This document shows, in pieces, positions 1-7,540 of a stretch of DNA of 18,728 nt. The DNA is taken from NCBI GenBank assembly GCA_036502295.1, contig DASXYU010000123.1:1-18728 (forward strand), read 5' to 3'. The notes beneath the pieces are model-generated. The model made no database searches, was not told where the DNA came from, and saw nothing but the letters and a program-made list of their open reading frames with translations. Position 1 is the first letter of the stretch. Each line of letters opens with the position of its first letter. The position numbers and the translations under genes were made by a program. The stretch comes from DASXYU01 sp036502295 (GTDB lineage Bacteria > Actinomycetota > Actinomycetes > Mycobacteriales > Jatrophihabitantaceae).

Positions 1-32
1 CTGCTAGTGCTGGAGCTCGCTCCGCCTAGCAG
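1..32 (-). terminator. Stem-loop over the urtA stop codon
   Basis: CTGCTAG (1-7) and CTAGCAG (26-32) are perfect inverted repeats. A nested GGAG (12-15)/CTCC (20-23) pair closes a CTCG loop. The urtA stop codon lies in the outer arm and no T-tract is visible. Hairpins after the first gene of ABC-transporter operons often protect the binding-protein mRNA or reduce read-through into the permease genes. That role here is inference, because the downstream genes are outside the window. Confidence 0.6.
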
Positions 33-1309
33 TGACCCGTCGTGTCCTTCCACCATGTGTCGGCGCAGAGGTACGGGTCGGGCTGGATCGGGCCGTCGGA
101 GGAGCCGACGACGTCGATGCCACCCTGTGCGTTGACCTGCCCCATGAGGAAGGTCTTGGCGATGTGGTGGTTCTCGCCGTTGATCGTCACGGTGCCTTCA
201 GGTGCGGCGAAGGAAACACCGCCGGATGCGGCGATGACCTTCTCCGGGTCGAAGGAACCGGCCTTCTCGACGGCTGCCTTGTACAGGTACATCGAGGTGT
301 ACGCGGCTTCCATCGGGTCCGACGTCTTGCCGTCCTTCGGGAAGGCGGCCTTGTAGTCGGCGACGAACTTCGTGTTCGCCGGCGAGTCGACGGTCATGTA
401 GTAGTTCCACGCCGTGTACTGCCCGACGAGGTTCTGCACACCCACACCGGCAACTTCTTCCTCACCGATGGAGACCGAGACGACCGGGGTCTGCTCGGCG
501 GTAACACCGGCTGCCTTCAACTGCGTGAAGAACTTGACGTTCGCATCGCCGTTGAGGGTGTTGAAGACCGCGTCGGGCTTGGCTTCCTTGACCTTGTTGA
601 CCATGGTGGTCGGGTCGGCGTCGGAGCTGAGCGGGACGTAGTCCTCACCGATGATCGAGACGCCGTTGGCCGCAGCCCACGCCTTGATCTCGGAGTTCGC
701 CGTACGCGGGAAGACGTAGTCGGAACCAACGAGGTACAGGTTCTTGATGTTCTTGTTGGTCTTCAGCCATTCGAGCGCCGGCAGGATCTGCTGGTTCGTG
801 GTGGCGCCGGTGTAGAAGATGTTGTGGCTCGACTCAAGACCCTCGTACTGGACGGGGTAATAGAGGATCGAGTCATCAGCTTCGAACACCGGAAGCATCG
901 CCTTGCGGGAGGACGAGGTCCAGCCGCCGAAGACTGCAGCTACACAGTCCTGTTCGATGAGCTTCTTGGCCTTGTTGGCGAAGGTGGTCGGGTCGGATGC
1001 TCCGTCTTCCTGGACGATCTGGATCTGCTTGCCCGCGATGCCGCCGGCCTTGTTGATCTCGTCGACCGCCATGTGCAGCGAGTTGGAGACCGTGACCTCG
1101 GAGATGGCCATGGTTCCCGACAGGGAGTTCAGCAGGCCGAGCTTGATGGAGCTGCCGGAGCTGTCGATACAGGTCTTACCCTTGCCGCCTCCGCTGGCGC
1201 TGGTGGACGAAGCGGTTCCGCCACCGTCCGAGCCGCAGGCGCTCAGGAGCAAACCCGCGGCGATGACCGCGGCAGTACCCGTCACCAGACGAGTGCGCTT
1301 TCTCAACAC
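26..1309 (-). CDS. urtA: Urea ABC transporter substrate-binding lipoprotein UrtA
   Basis: This 427-aa extracytoplasmic receptor should bind urea and deliver it to an UrtBC permease energised by UrtDE. It starts with a lipoprotein signal: basic MLRKRTR, a hydrophobic core, then lipobox LSAC with the lipidated Cys at residue 25. The mature part carries features typical of UrtA, not just of branched-chain amino-acid receptors: the LGLLNSLSGTMAISE block near residue 57, a VFGGWTSSSRK stretch, YYPVQYEGLE, and a C-terminal QPDPYL. Length fits the family. The start is a GTG at 1309 with a GAGG Shine-Dalgarno eight bases upstream. The rest of the urt operon should follow on the minus strand beyond the left edge. 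The upstream SIS gene is 185 bp away and looks unrelated, so urtA probably begins its own transcript. Control by a nitrogen regulator is expected, but no convincing GlnR or AmtR site is visible. Confidence 0.93.
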   Translation of the reverse strand: MLRKRTRLVTGTAAVIAAGLLLSACGSDGGGTASSTSASGGGKGKTCIDSSGSSIKLGLLNSLSGTMAISEVTVSNSLHMAVDEINKAGGIAGKQIQIVQEDGASDPTTFANKAKKLIEQDCVAAVFGGWTSSSRKAMLPVFEADDSILYYPVQYEGLESSHNIFYTGATTNQQILPALEWLKTNKNIKNLYLVGSDYVFPRTANSEIKAWAAANGVSIIGEDYVPLSSDADPTTMVNKVKEAKPDAVFNTLNGDANVKFFTQLKAAGVTAEQTPVVSVSIGEEEVAGVGVQNLVGQYTAWNYYMTVDSPANTKFVADYKAAFPKDGKTSDPMEAAYTSMYLYKAAVEKAGSFDPEKVIAASGGVSFAAPEGTVTINGENHHIAKTFLMGQVNAQGGIDVVGSSDGPIQPDPYLCADTWWKDTTGHC

Positions 1310-1494
1310 AGTGGATACCTCATGTCTTTTCTAAGTCGGATCGGTGGCGATCTGGCTTTCGGCACGTCGTCGTGCCGTCCTTCCGCTGTGAAGCTATGAA
1401 GCGCGCATTTCCAGTTACTACCATCTGGAATTAATTTGAGGTTTCGTCCTGCGCACACCGCTCGCGCGGTGGTTGAGCTTGTCGAAGCCAGTTC
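1310..1494 (-). promoter_or_regulatory. urtA leader and presumed promoter region
   Basis: This 185-bp gap between two minus-strand genes holds no convincing gene. It contains a perfect hairpin, GGCACG-TCGT-CGTGCC (1361-1376), and a perfect inverted repeat, TTCCAG-N10-CTGGAA (1409-1430), a possible regulator site. The AT-rich part at about 1405-1440 is the likeliest promoter, but I cannot assign a good -35/-10 pair. The Shine-Dalgarno GAGG lies close to the urtA GTG. A palindromic-repeat half element at 1468-1489 is listed separately. Confidence 0.4.
1468..1489. repeat. Dispersed palindromic repeat, short form
   Basis: GGTGGTTGAG (1468-1477) is followed by CTTG and then TCGAAGCC (1482-1489), forming an imperfect palindrome just after the SIS gene stop. 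It shares its outer arms with the copies at 11411-11450 and 12242-12303. Repeats of this GGTGGTTGAG...TCGAAACC type recur between genes in many actinobacterial genomes, as I recall them. It may act as a transcript 3' end for the SIS gene. Confidence 0.6.
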
Positions 1495-2454
1495 TCAGGA
1501 CTGTGCGAGCCACGCTGTCGCGGCGATGAGTTCAGCGACGAGCGTCTCGGTGAGCAGAGCGACATCGTCCTCGTCATCGTGCGGGTAACGCAGCGTATAG
1601 GTCGCGCCAGAAACCGGATGCGCACCTACCGCGACCACGGTGCTGCCGCGTTCGCCCGTCCATTTCAGCAGTTCCGGCTCCCAGCGGGAGCCGGAGAGAA
1701 GCAGCATGCGGTAGTCGAGCGTCTTGGTGAGATAGACCTCGACATGACTCCAGTCGCCCGTCTCGCACCCCACCGCAGGACGGCGTGGGCCTTCGCGCAG
1801 CATCAGTGCCGACTGCAGCGCCGAGGAGATGCGCCGGTCGGGGGCAACGATCCAGGTGCCGTCGGGACCGAGCAGGAGCGGTGACACCTCATCGAGCCAC
1901 CCACCCTCGAGAAGCTGCTCGCTGGCGTTCGCGGCACGGGCGATCGTCTGCTGCATCGCCGTAACGGGCCGGCCCGTGAGATGTGCTTCGAGGGCGAGCA
2001 GTAGCGCGAGGGTGTGCTGGAACGAGCGGCAGGCCACTCCGCCGCGCTCCTCGCCTGCCTGCAGATAGACGGTGAGATCGCTCAGCTCGGCCAACGGGGA
2101 GGTGCTGGTGTTGGTCACCGCGATGAAGATGCAGCGCGCCGCGGCTGGTGTCTCGCGCAGCCGCCGTACCGCGTCGAGGGTCTCGGCCGAGGAGCCCGAT
2201 GCCGAGACGGCGAGGACGACCGTCCCCGGCGTGAGCTGGGGGAGGAGGTCGGCGCTGGAGAGCTGTGCGACCGCCCGCACCCCGACACGGCGGAGCCGTG
2301 CGGCGGCGACGAGGTTGGCGTAATGCGAGGAGCCCATGCCCAGCAGGAGGACGGGGCCGCCTTGGGGCACGCCGGTCCAGGATTCGCGGATGTCGAGGGC
2401 GCGGAGGTGGTCGGGCTTGCCGCGAAGATCCTCCAGGAACAGCTGCGCGTTCAC
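1495..2454 (-). CDS. SIS-domain phosphosugar protein (GlmS isomerase-domain-like)
   Basis: This 319-aa cytoplasmic protein has two SIS (sugar isomerase) domains and resembles the isomerase half of glucosamine-6-phosphate synthase, with no glutaminase domain. The first domain shows the GMGSSHYA loop (residues 39-46) and the phosphosugar-binding SASGSSAETLDAV stretch (84-96). In the second, E221 in LMLREGPR and H237 in DWSHVEV are 16 residues apart, the same spacing as the GlmS catalytic pair E488/H504. The GlmS C-terminal lysine tail is not evident. The start is the GTG at 2454, overlapping the TGA of the kinase gene as GTGA, which implies translational coupling. The frame stays open upstream, but there it only shadows the kinase. 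Its partners are an amino-sugar-kinase-like protein and a glycosyltransferase. Interconversion or deamination of a hexosamine phosphate is the natural inference; a SIS sensor role is the alternative. Confidence 0.82.
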   Translation of the reverse strand: MNAQLFLEDLRGKPDHLRALDIRESWTGVPQGGPVLLLGMGSSHYANLVAAARLRRVGVRAVAQLSSADLLPQLTPGTVVLAVSASGSSAETLDAVRRLRETPAAARCIFIAVTNTSTSPLAELSDLTVYLQAGEERGGVACRSFQHTLALLLALEAHLTGRPVTAMQQTIARAANASEQLLEGGWLDEVSPLLLGPDGTWIVAPDRRISSALQSALMLREGPRRPAVGCETGDWSHVEVYLTKTLDYRMLLLSGSRWEPELLKWTGERGSTVVAVGAHPVSGATYTLRYPHDDEDDVALLTETLVAELIAATAWLAQS

Positions 2455-3302
2455 TGGCGCCTCCTGCGCATCGCCGCTTCTGGCACGTACTTCCACCGCG
2501 GCAGGTGCTTCTCGGCGTAGTCGAACTCGCGCCGTATCTGCTCCATGATCATCGGCTCCAGCAGCGACTCGTCGAGCAGCGGTCCGGCACGTTGCCGGTA
2601 CTCGGCGAGGACGGCCTCCTGCACGCCCGCGCTCCACGCGGCCGCGTCCTCGTCGCGAACCTCCGGATTGTGCTCGTGCACCACGTGCCCCACGTTCTCG
2701 AGCGACAGCAGCATGCCGGCGATGTCGTAGGCCGCGGGGCGGTGCATCACGCGCTCCGCGGGTGGGAGCGTGGGGTTGCCGTCGAAGTCGATCACATGGA
2801 GTTCGCGGTCGCGGGTTCGCAGGATCTGCCCGACGTGAAAGTCACCGTGCGCGGCCACCAGACCGTCCTCGTCGGCGAGGGCCAGGTGCATCTCTGCGCC
2901 GAGGCGACCGAGTTGTTCGGCGAACGGACGCGGCTCGCCGTCCTCGACTCCCAACGCAATGCGTGCCTCGCGGACGCACCAGTCCCACCCGTCCTCCGCG
3001 CCGGGCAGGTACTGGGTGGCAATGGCGACAGGCACACCATCCTCCTCGACTATGCCGATGAGTCGTGGCGTGGCGGCGAAGCCCGCCGAATCGAGGCGAC
3101 GAAGCCGGTCCGCGGCGGGATGTGGCCCGTCGCCTTTTATCAGCAGCTTAACGACGACGGTCTCCTCGACGATCCAGGATTCGTTCGTCTGGTCGACCGT
3201 GATGCGGCGGAGGTGGTCGGCGGTCGCGGCGCCCAGACCCAGTCGCTCGAGCGCCTCAGCCAGCGTGATGGTCAAGTCCGACCTGTTCGATGATGTCGGC
3301 AC
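2451..3302 (-). CDS. Maltokinase/glucosamine-kinase-like phosphotransferase
   Basis: This 283-aa cytoplasmic kinase belongs to the aminoglycoside-phosphotransferase-like fold in its maltokinase/glucosamine-kinase branch. It has a nucleotide lysine in VVVKLL (K52), the catalytic loop HGDFHVGQ (152-159), with Gln where classical APH enzymes have Asn, as in maltokinases, and the metal-binding IDFDG (171-175). At 283 aa it is much shorter than trehalose-pathway maltokinases, as expected for the compact actinobacterial glucosamine kinases. It should phosphorylate a sugar at the expense of ATP. A glucosamine-type substrate is inferred from the adjacent SIS gene. The GTG start at 3302 overlaps the glycosyltransferase end by 47 bp and has no clear ribosome site. 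A TTG at 3275, with AGG six bases upstream, is an equally credible start. The stop overlaps the SIS start. Confidence 0.8.
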   Translation of the reverse strand: MPTSSNRSDLTITLAEALERLGLGAATADHLRRITVDQTNESWIVEETVVVKLLIKGDGPHPAADRLRRLDSAGFAATPRLIGIVEEDGVPVAIATQYLPGAEDGWDWCVREARIALGVEDGEPRPFAEQLGRLGAEMHLALADEDGLVAAHGDFHVGQILRTRDRELHVIDFDGNPTLPPAERVMHRPAAYDIAGMLLSLENVGHVVHEHNPEVRDEDAAAWSAGVQEAVLAEYRQRAGPLLDESLLEPMIMEQIRREFDYAEKHLPRWKYVPEAAMRRRRQ

Positions 3303-4560
3303 CTCGGCGCAGGCCGTCGCGCGCGCGGATCGAGGCGCCGATCGCGTCGAGGCGGACGCGCAGGGCGGTGTCGGCGAAGAGCCTGTCGACCGCGGAGGTG
3401 AGTTCGTCCTCGGTGAAGTCGTAGGTCGGCAGCCGGATGCCGAAGCCCTTCTCGTCCACCCGTTGGGCGTTGTCGTACTGGTCCCAGAACAGCGGCAGCA
3501 GGATCATCGGCTTGCCGAAGTGCATGCACTCGGTGGTGGTGTTGTTTCCGCCGTGGGTGATCACGAGGTCAACCTGCGGAATGACCTTCGTCTGGGGCAG
3601 CATCTGCTCACCGACCACGGTGGGTGCGAGCCGGAGCTCGTCGGCACGCGGCCCCATGCTCACGATGACCTTGTGCGGTGTGCTCGCGAGGACGTCGATG
3701 ATGCGCTGTAGCAGCGTGACGTCCGAGGCGCCGAGCGAGCCGAGGGAGAGGTAGATCAGCGCGCTCTCCGGTCCTCGGCCGGCGAACTCTGCCGGCAGGA
3801 CGTAGCCGTCCTCGGTCTCGCGGACGCTGGAGTCGATGCGGTGCCAGGTTACGTCGAGCGGACGGGCATCGACGTAGTCGAGTTCCTCGGGATAGACGTA
3901 GAGGTTGGCGTGCGGGCTGGTGGAGACGAAGTCGCGGGGTGGCAGCGGGGCGCCGCCCTGCTGCTGCACCCAGGTGTTGAAGTCGTCCCACATCGCCTGG
4001 TGCGTGCGGTCGAATTCGGCGAGGAAGCGGGGCCAGGGTGACGGGTCGTCCGCTGCGTAGCCGCTGAACATCGGCGCGATGTGATCGCCGCGAATCTCCA
4101 GCGGGTTGCAGGAGACGATGCGGACGAAGGCGCCGGCGGCAGTGGTCAGCGCGGGGAAATCGACGACGTTGTCCTCGACGATCACGTCGGGCTGGTGCCG
4201 GGCGATGATCTGCTTCAGCTGCGCTTCGCAGTACTTCGCTCCGTCGATGAGTGCCTGGTAGGTCGCCGCGATGAAGCTTTCGAGCTGCTTGATCGTGGGC
4301 TTGCGGAACTCGGGGGCCGTCTCCTTGATGAAGTCGATCCAGAACTGCCCGGCGTCCTCACCGGCGTCCGGATCGGAGGGAGTGAGGTCGACGAGGTCCT
4401 CGATGAAGCCGAAGGGTTCGAGCCTGCCCTTCCAGGACGCCTCGGCGGCGAAGACCACGGCGTGGCCGCGGTCGAGCAGCACCTTGCCCAAGCCGATGCA
4501 CTGGTTCGTCGGTCCGTACGCCGACTCGGGCATGAAGAGGACGGTGAGCGGGCGGGTCAC
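3256..4560 (-). CDS. GT1-family (MGT/YjiC-like) glycosyltransferase
   Basis: This 434-aa GT-B glycosyltransferase resembles macrolide and UDP-sugar glycosyltransferases and probably moves a sugar from a nucleotide donor to a small acceptor in the cytoplasm. The C-terminal donor domain is clear: IYLSLGSLG (269-277), THGGNNTTTE (335-344), then GKPMILLPLFWDQYDNA (349-365), with the aspartate and glutamine that normally contact the donor sugar. The N-terminal Rossmann domain is less typical. Where GT1 enzymes have Gly-His-x-x-Pro with the catalytic His, this one reads AYGPTNQ (14-20), and no His occurs before H33. The start is GTG 4560 with a weak AGG site; an ATG nine codons downstream is possible. 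The gene begins 10 bp after vapC and overlaps the kinase. Donor and acceptor cannot be read from sequence. Confidence 0.87.
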   Translation of the reverse strand: MTRPLTVLFMPESAYGPTNQCIGLGKVLLDRGHAVVFAAEASWKGRLEPFGFIEDLVDLTPSDPDAGEDAGQFWIDFIKETAPEFRKPTIKQLESFIAATYQALIDGAKYCEAQLKQIIARHQPDVIVEDNVVDFPALTTAAGAFVRIVSCNPLEIRGDHIAPMFSGYAADDPSPWPRFLAEFDRTHQAMWDDFNTWVQQQGGAPLPPRDFVSTSPHANLYVYPEELDYVDARPLDVTWHRIDSSVRETEDGYVLPAEFAGRGPESALIYLSLGSLGASDVTLLQRIIDVLASTPHKVIVSMGPRADELRLAPTVVGEQMLPQTKVIPQVDLVITHGGNNTTTECMHFGKPMILLPLFWDQYDNAQRVDEKGFGIRLPTYDFTEDELTSAVDRLFADTALRVRLDAIGASIRARDGLRRGADIIEQVGLDHHAG

Positions 4561-4570
4561 GTGCGCCAGC

Positions 4571-4984
4571 CTAAAGCTGCACGTCCTTCGGAGGGACGCG
4601 CCTCAGCCCGGGGATCGCGTCGAAGTCCTCATCCGTGCTGATGATCTCAACGAAGCCGACCCGGAGTGCGGTCGCGGCATGGACGGCGTCTCGGCCACGA
4701 ACTTCGGTGGTTGCACCAAGCGTGAGCGCGTAGTCGAGAGTGGCTGTATCGAAGGCATGGATTTCGCAGAAGGTCATCGCTTCGCGTGCATCCTCTGCAG
4801 CGGTGGCGCGATCGGCGACACGAAGACGGTGATGAAACAGTTCTTGGATGGCTTCGGTACTGACATGCAGTCGGGCGAGGCGTCGTGACCGCCAAAGGAT
4901 GATGCGCCGACAGGCTTCTTTGAACGGACTGGGGCCGCCGTACGCGTATATCAATACGTTCGAGTCAAGGAAAAGATCCTTCAT
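4571..4984 (-). CDS. vapC: PIN-domain toxin, VapC family
   Basis: This 137-aa PIN-domain protein should be a metal-dependent ribonuclease, the toxin of a type II toxin-antitoxin pair. The four acidic residues are in place: D7 in FLDSNVLIY, E44 in STEAIQE, D99 in RGRDAVHAATA and D118 in STDEDFD. Length is normal for VapC. The ATG at 4984 overlaps the antitoxin TGA as ATGA, so translation is coupled and the antitoxin is made first. The glycosyltransferase follows after only 10 bp, with no terminator visible. The pair reads as less GC-rich than its neighbours, consistent with acquisition by transfer. Its RNA target is unknown. Confidence 0.88.
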   Translation of the reverse strand: MKDLFLDSNVLIYAYGGPSPFKEACRRIILWRSRRLARLHVSTEAIQELFHHRLRVADRATAAEDAREAMTFCEIHAFDTATLDYALTLGATTEVRGRDAVHAATALRVGFVEIISTDEDFDAIPGLRRVPPKDVQL

Positions 4985-5256
4985 GAAGGGATGTCCCGGA
5001 GGAACTCAGCATCGAGAAAGGCCTTGCTTGTCGGCCAATCTTCTTCCTCTCCTTCGGTGCGATCGGCTGTGCGCATCAGCATGTGTAGTGCAGCGTCGTT
5101 CCGCTTGATCTCAACTTCGTTATCGCTCCACCAGAAGTCAAGCGCTTCGCGAATCAGCCGGCTCACACTGCAGTGAGACTCCTCGGCCTGCGAGGAGAGC
5201 CGGTCAAACCGCTCCTGATCCAGGAGGAGCTGGAATCGTCGTTCCATCTGCGACAT
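4981..5256 (-). CDS. vapB: Ribbon-helix-helix antitoxin, VapB-like
   Basis: This 91-aa antitoxin should bind and neutralise the adjacent VapC and repress the shared promoter. The N-terminus fits a ribbon-helix-helix fold: an ERRFQLLLD strand, helix QERFDRLSSQAEES, then CSVSRLIREALDFWW. The acidic C-terminus (EGEEEDWPTSKAFLDAEFLRDIPS) is the likely toxin-binding tail. I prefer the ATG at 5256 (MSQMERRF) because TATGTT lies exactly six bases upstream, giving a leaderless start. The ATG at 5271 would add five residues and lies within the operator-like repeats. The stop overlaps the toxin start (ATGA). Confidence 0.8.
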   Translation of the reverse strand: MSQMERRFQLLLDQERFDRLSSQAEESHCSVSRLIREALDFWWSDNEVEIKRNDAALHMLMRTADRTEGEEEDWPTSKAFLDAEFLRDIPS

Positions 5257-5294
5257 ACACACAACATACACATATCCAGCGGCCTTTTGTGTAT
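5255..5294 (-). promoter_or_regulatory. vapBC promoter/operator repeats
   Basis: ATACACA occurs at 5255-5261 and 5266-5272, 11 bp apart (one helical turn), and inverted as TGTGTAT at 5288-5294. This multi-site arrangement is typical of operators bound cooperatively by ribbon-helix-helix antitoxins. On the minus strand a -10 TATGTT (5263-5268) lies six bases before the ATG at 5256; no good -35 is seen. The block starts at the copA stop codon, so any vapBC promoter is squeezed into the copA end. Confidence 0.55.
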
Positions 5295-5296
5295 AT

Positions 5297-7540
5297 CTAG
5301 TGGAACGAGCGCAGGCGCAGGCTGTTCGTGACGACGAAGACCGAGCTCAACGCCATCGCGGCACCGGCGAGCATCGGATTGAGCAGGCCGAGGGCCGCCA
5401 GCGGAATCGCGGCGACGTTGTAGGCGAAGGCCCAGAAGAGGTTGCTCTTGATCGTGCCCAACGTCCGGCGTGCGAGCCGGATCGCGTCGGCAGCGGCACG
5501 CAGATCCCCGCGCACCAGGGTGAGGTCGCCGGCCTCGATCGCTACGTCTGTCCCGGTGCCCATCGCGATGCCGAGGTCGGCTTGCGCCAGCGCCGCCGCG
5601 TCGTTGACGCCGTCGCCGACCATCGCCACCACGCGGCGCTCGTCCTGCAGGCGCTTGATCACGTCGAGCTTGCCGGCCGGCAGGACGTCGGAGATGACGT
5701 CCTCGCTTCCGATGCCAACAGCAGCGGCGACGGCACGTGCGGTGCCGGCGTTGTCGCCGGTGAGCAGGATCGGGCGCAGTCCGAGCGCACGCAGTTCACT
5801 GATCGCCTGCACCGAGGTGGGTTTGATGGCGTCGGCGACGACGAGGACGCCCCGCGTCGCGCCGTCCCAGGCCACGGCGACCGCGGTGGAGCCGTTGGCG
5901 GCGGCGTCGGTCATCGCGGCAGCGAGGTGCGGCGGCAGCGGGCTGGACCATTCGTTGAGCAAGGCCGGACGTCCGATCGTGACGGAGTGCCCCTCGACGG
6001 TGCCGCGCACCCCGAGGCCACCCGTGCTGCTGAAGCCGTCGGAGTTAGGCAGCGCACCGTGCTCACGGGCGGCAGTGGCGATCGCGCGCGCGATGGGATG
6101 TTCGGAGGCAGCTTCGAGCGCCCCCGCGAGCCGCAGCACGGTCGCCTCGTCCTCACCGTCGGCGCCGATCACGGCAGTGAGTGTCATCTGACCGGTGGTG
6201 ATGGTGCCGGTCTTGTCGAGGACGACAGTGTCGACGACGCGCGTGGATTCCAGCACCTCGGGTCCCTTGATGAGGATGCCGAGCTGCGCACCGCGACCGG
6301 TGCCGACCATCAGCGCGGTGGGCGTGGCCAGGCCGAGGGCGCAGGGGCAGGCAACGATGAGGACGGCGACGGCGGCGGTGAAGGCCGCAGTCACTCCCTC
6401 ACCGATCGAGAGCCAGACGATGAAGGTGATCAGTGCGAGCGCGATGACGCCGGGGACGAAGACGGCGGAGATGCGGTCGGCGAGGCGCTGCACCTGGGCC
6501 TTGCCGTTCTGCGCGTCCTCGACCAGCTGCGCCATCTGCGCGAGCTGCGTGTCGGCGCCGACGCGGGTGGCGCGCACGACGAGGCGGCCGCTGGTGTTGA
6601 GCGTCGCGCCGGTGACGCCGTCGCCGGCGGTGACCTCGACCGGCACGGACTCACCGGTGAGCATCGAGACGTCGAGTGCGCTCGCGCCGTCCTCGATGAT
6701 GCCGTCGGTGGCGACCTTCTCGCCGGGGCGGACGATGAAGCGGTCGCCCACGGCGAGTTGGTCGACGGGAATGCGCACCTCGGTGCCGTCCCTCAGCACG
6801 CCGACGTCCTTCGCGCCGAGTTGCAGCAGCGCTCGGAGTGCGGCGCCGGCCTGACGCTTCGAACGCGCCTCGAGGTAGTGGCCGGCGAGGATGAACGTCG
6901 TCACCCCGGCGGCGGCCTCGAGGTAGATGTAGCTGGTGCTGTCGGCGCGGGTGGCGCTCCACTCGAAGTGGTGCTTCATGCCGGCCATGCCGGCGTTGCC
7001 CCAGAACAGCGCGTAGACCGACCAGCCGTAGGCGGCGAGTGTGCCGACCGAGATGAGGGTGTCCATCGTCGCGGCGCCGTGGCGCAGGTTCGTCCAGGCG
7101 GCACGGTGGAACGGCCAGGCGCCCCAGACGACGACGGGCGAGGCGAGGGTGAGCGAGAGCCACTGCCAGTTGTCGAACTGCAGCGCGGGAATCATCGCCA
7201 GCAGCACCACGGGCACGCTGAGGACGGCGGAGACCCGCAGTCGCTGCAGCAGGTCGGCGGTGTGCGCGGCGCTGTGTTCGTGCTCCGGCTGCTCATGCTC
7301 ATGGGCGGGCCTCGGCAACGTCGCCCCGTAGCCGGCGTCCTCGACCGCATGGACAAGGTCATCGGGAGTGAGCGTTTCGGGGTAGTGCACCTTCGCCTTC
7401 TCGGTGGCGTAGTTCACCGTGGCGGTGACGCCGTCGAGGCGGTTGAGCTTGCGCTCGATCCGGTTCGCGCACGACGAGCAGGTCATCCCGCTGATGAGCA
7501 GCTCGACGTCCTGCACGTCGTTCCGAACTTCGGTGGTCAT
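5297..7540 (-). CDS. copA: Copper-exporting P1B-type ATPase CopA
   Basis: This 747-aa membrane ATPase exports Cu(I) from the cytoplasm. Domains in order: N-terminal heavy-metal domain with GMTCSSC (18-24); His-rich linker HEHEQPEHEHSAAH (80-93); transmembrane segments from about 103; actuator TGE (295-297); intramembrane CPC (398-400); phosphorylation motif DKTGT (442-446); nucleotide-domain SEHP (479-482); hinge GDGVND (642-647). The last helices carry YN (707-708) and MALSS (729-733), the TM7/TM8 signature of Cu(I)-selective P1B-1 pumps, which argues against Zn/Cd. Length is normal. The ATG at 7540 overlaps the copZ stop as ATGA. It is third in csoR-copZ-copA and should be derepressed by copper through CsoR. 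The vapB gene follows within 25-40 bp with no obvious terminator. Confidence 0.96.
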   Translation of the reverse strand: MTTEVRNDVQDVELLISGMTCSSCANRIERKLNRLDGVTATVNYATEKAKVHYPETLTPDDLVHAVEDAGYGATLPRPAHEHEQPEHEHSAAHTADLLQRLRVSAVLSVPVVLLAMIPALQFDNWQWLSLTLASPVVVWGAWPFHRAAWTNLRHGAATMDTLISVGTLAAYGWSVYALFWGNAGMAGMKHHFEWSATRADSTSYIYLEAAAGVTTFILAGHYLEARSKRQAGAALRALLQLGAKDVGVLRDGTEVRIPVDQLAVGDRFIVRPGEKVATDGIIEDGASALDVSMLTGESVPVEVTAGDGVTGATLNTSGRLVVRATRVGADTQLAQMAQLVEDAQNGKAQVQRLADRISAVFVPGVIALALITFIVWLSIGEGVTAAFTAAVAVLIVACPCALGLATPTALMVGTGRGAQLGILIKGPEVLESTRVVDTVVLDKTGTITTGQMTLTAVIGADGEDEATVLRLAGALEAASEHPIARAIATAAREHGALPNSDGFSSTGGLGVRGTVEGHSVTIGRPALLNEWSSPLPPHLAAAMTDAAANGSTAVAVAWDGATRGVLVVADAIKPTSVQAISELRALGLRPILLTGDNAGTARAVAAAVGIGSEDVISDVLPAGKLDVIKRLQDERRVVAMVGDGVNDAAALAQADLGIAMGTGTDVAIEAGDLTLVRGDLRAAADAIRLARRTLGTIKSNLFWAFAYNVAAIPLAALGLLNPMLAGAAMALSSVFVVTNSLRLRSFH

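Noticed and set aside
1303..1323. A six-codon open frame (ATG to TGA) overlapping the urtA start on the minus strand
   Set aside because: It is too short to support as a leader peptide, has no attenuator-like codon run, and its own ribosome site is not visible.
32..1399. A 455-codon plus-strand frame opposite urtA, and a 538-codon minus-strand frame (14520-16136) opposite the DHA2 pump
   Set aside because: Both are antisense shadows of well-identified genes and show no recognisable fold or ribosome site.
1424..1441. A sequence resembling a SoxR box (13 of 18 positions) upstream of urtA
   Set aside because: Only the right half (TTAATTTGAGG) is good, the left half is poor, and there is no reason for SoxR to control urea uptake; chance in an AT-rich patch is likelier.
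2455..2637. N-terminal extension of the SIS protein by 61 residues
   Set aside because: This part is Arg/Ala-rich and lies wholly inside the kinase gene in another frame; the GTG at 2454, coupled to the kinase stop, fits the SIS family start.
7437..7475. GGTTGAGC-like matches inside copA that resemble the dispersed repeat
   Set aside because: They encode the conserved RIERKLNRLDG stretch of the metal-binding domain and lack the palindromic partner arm.
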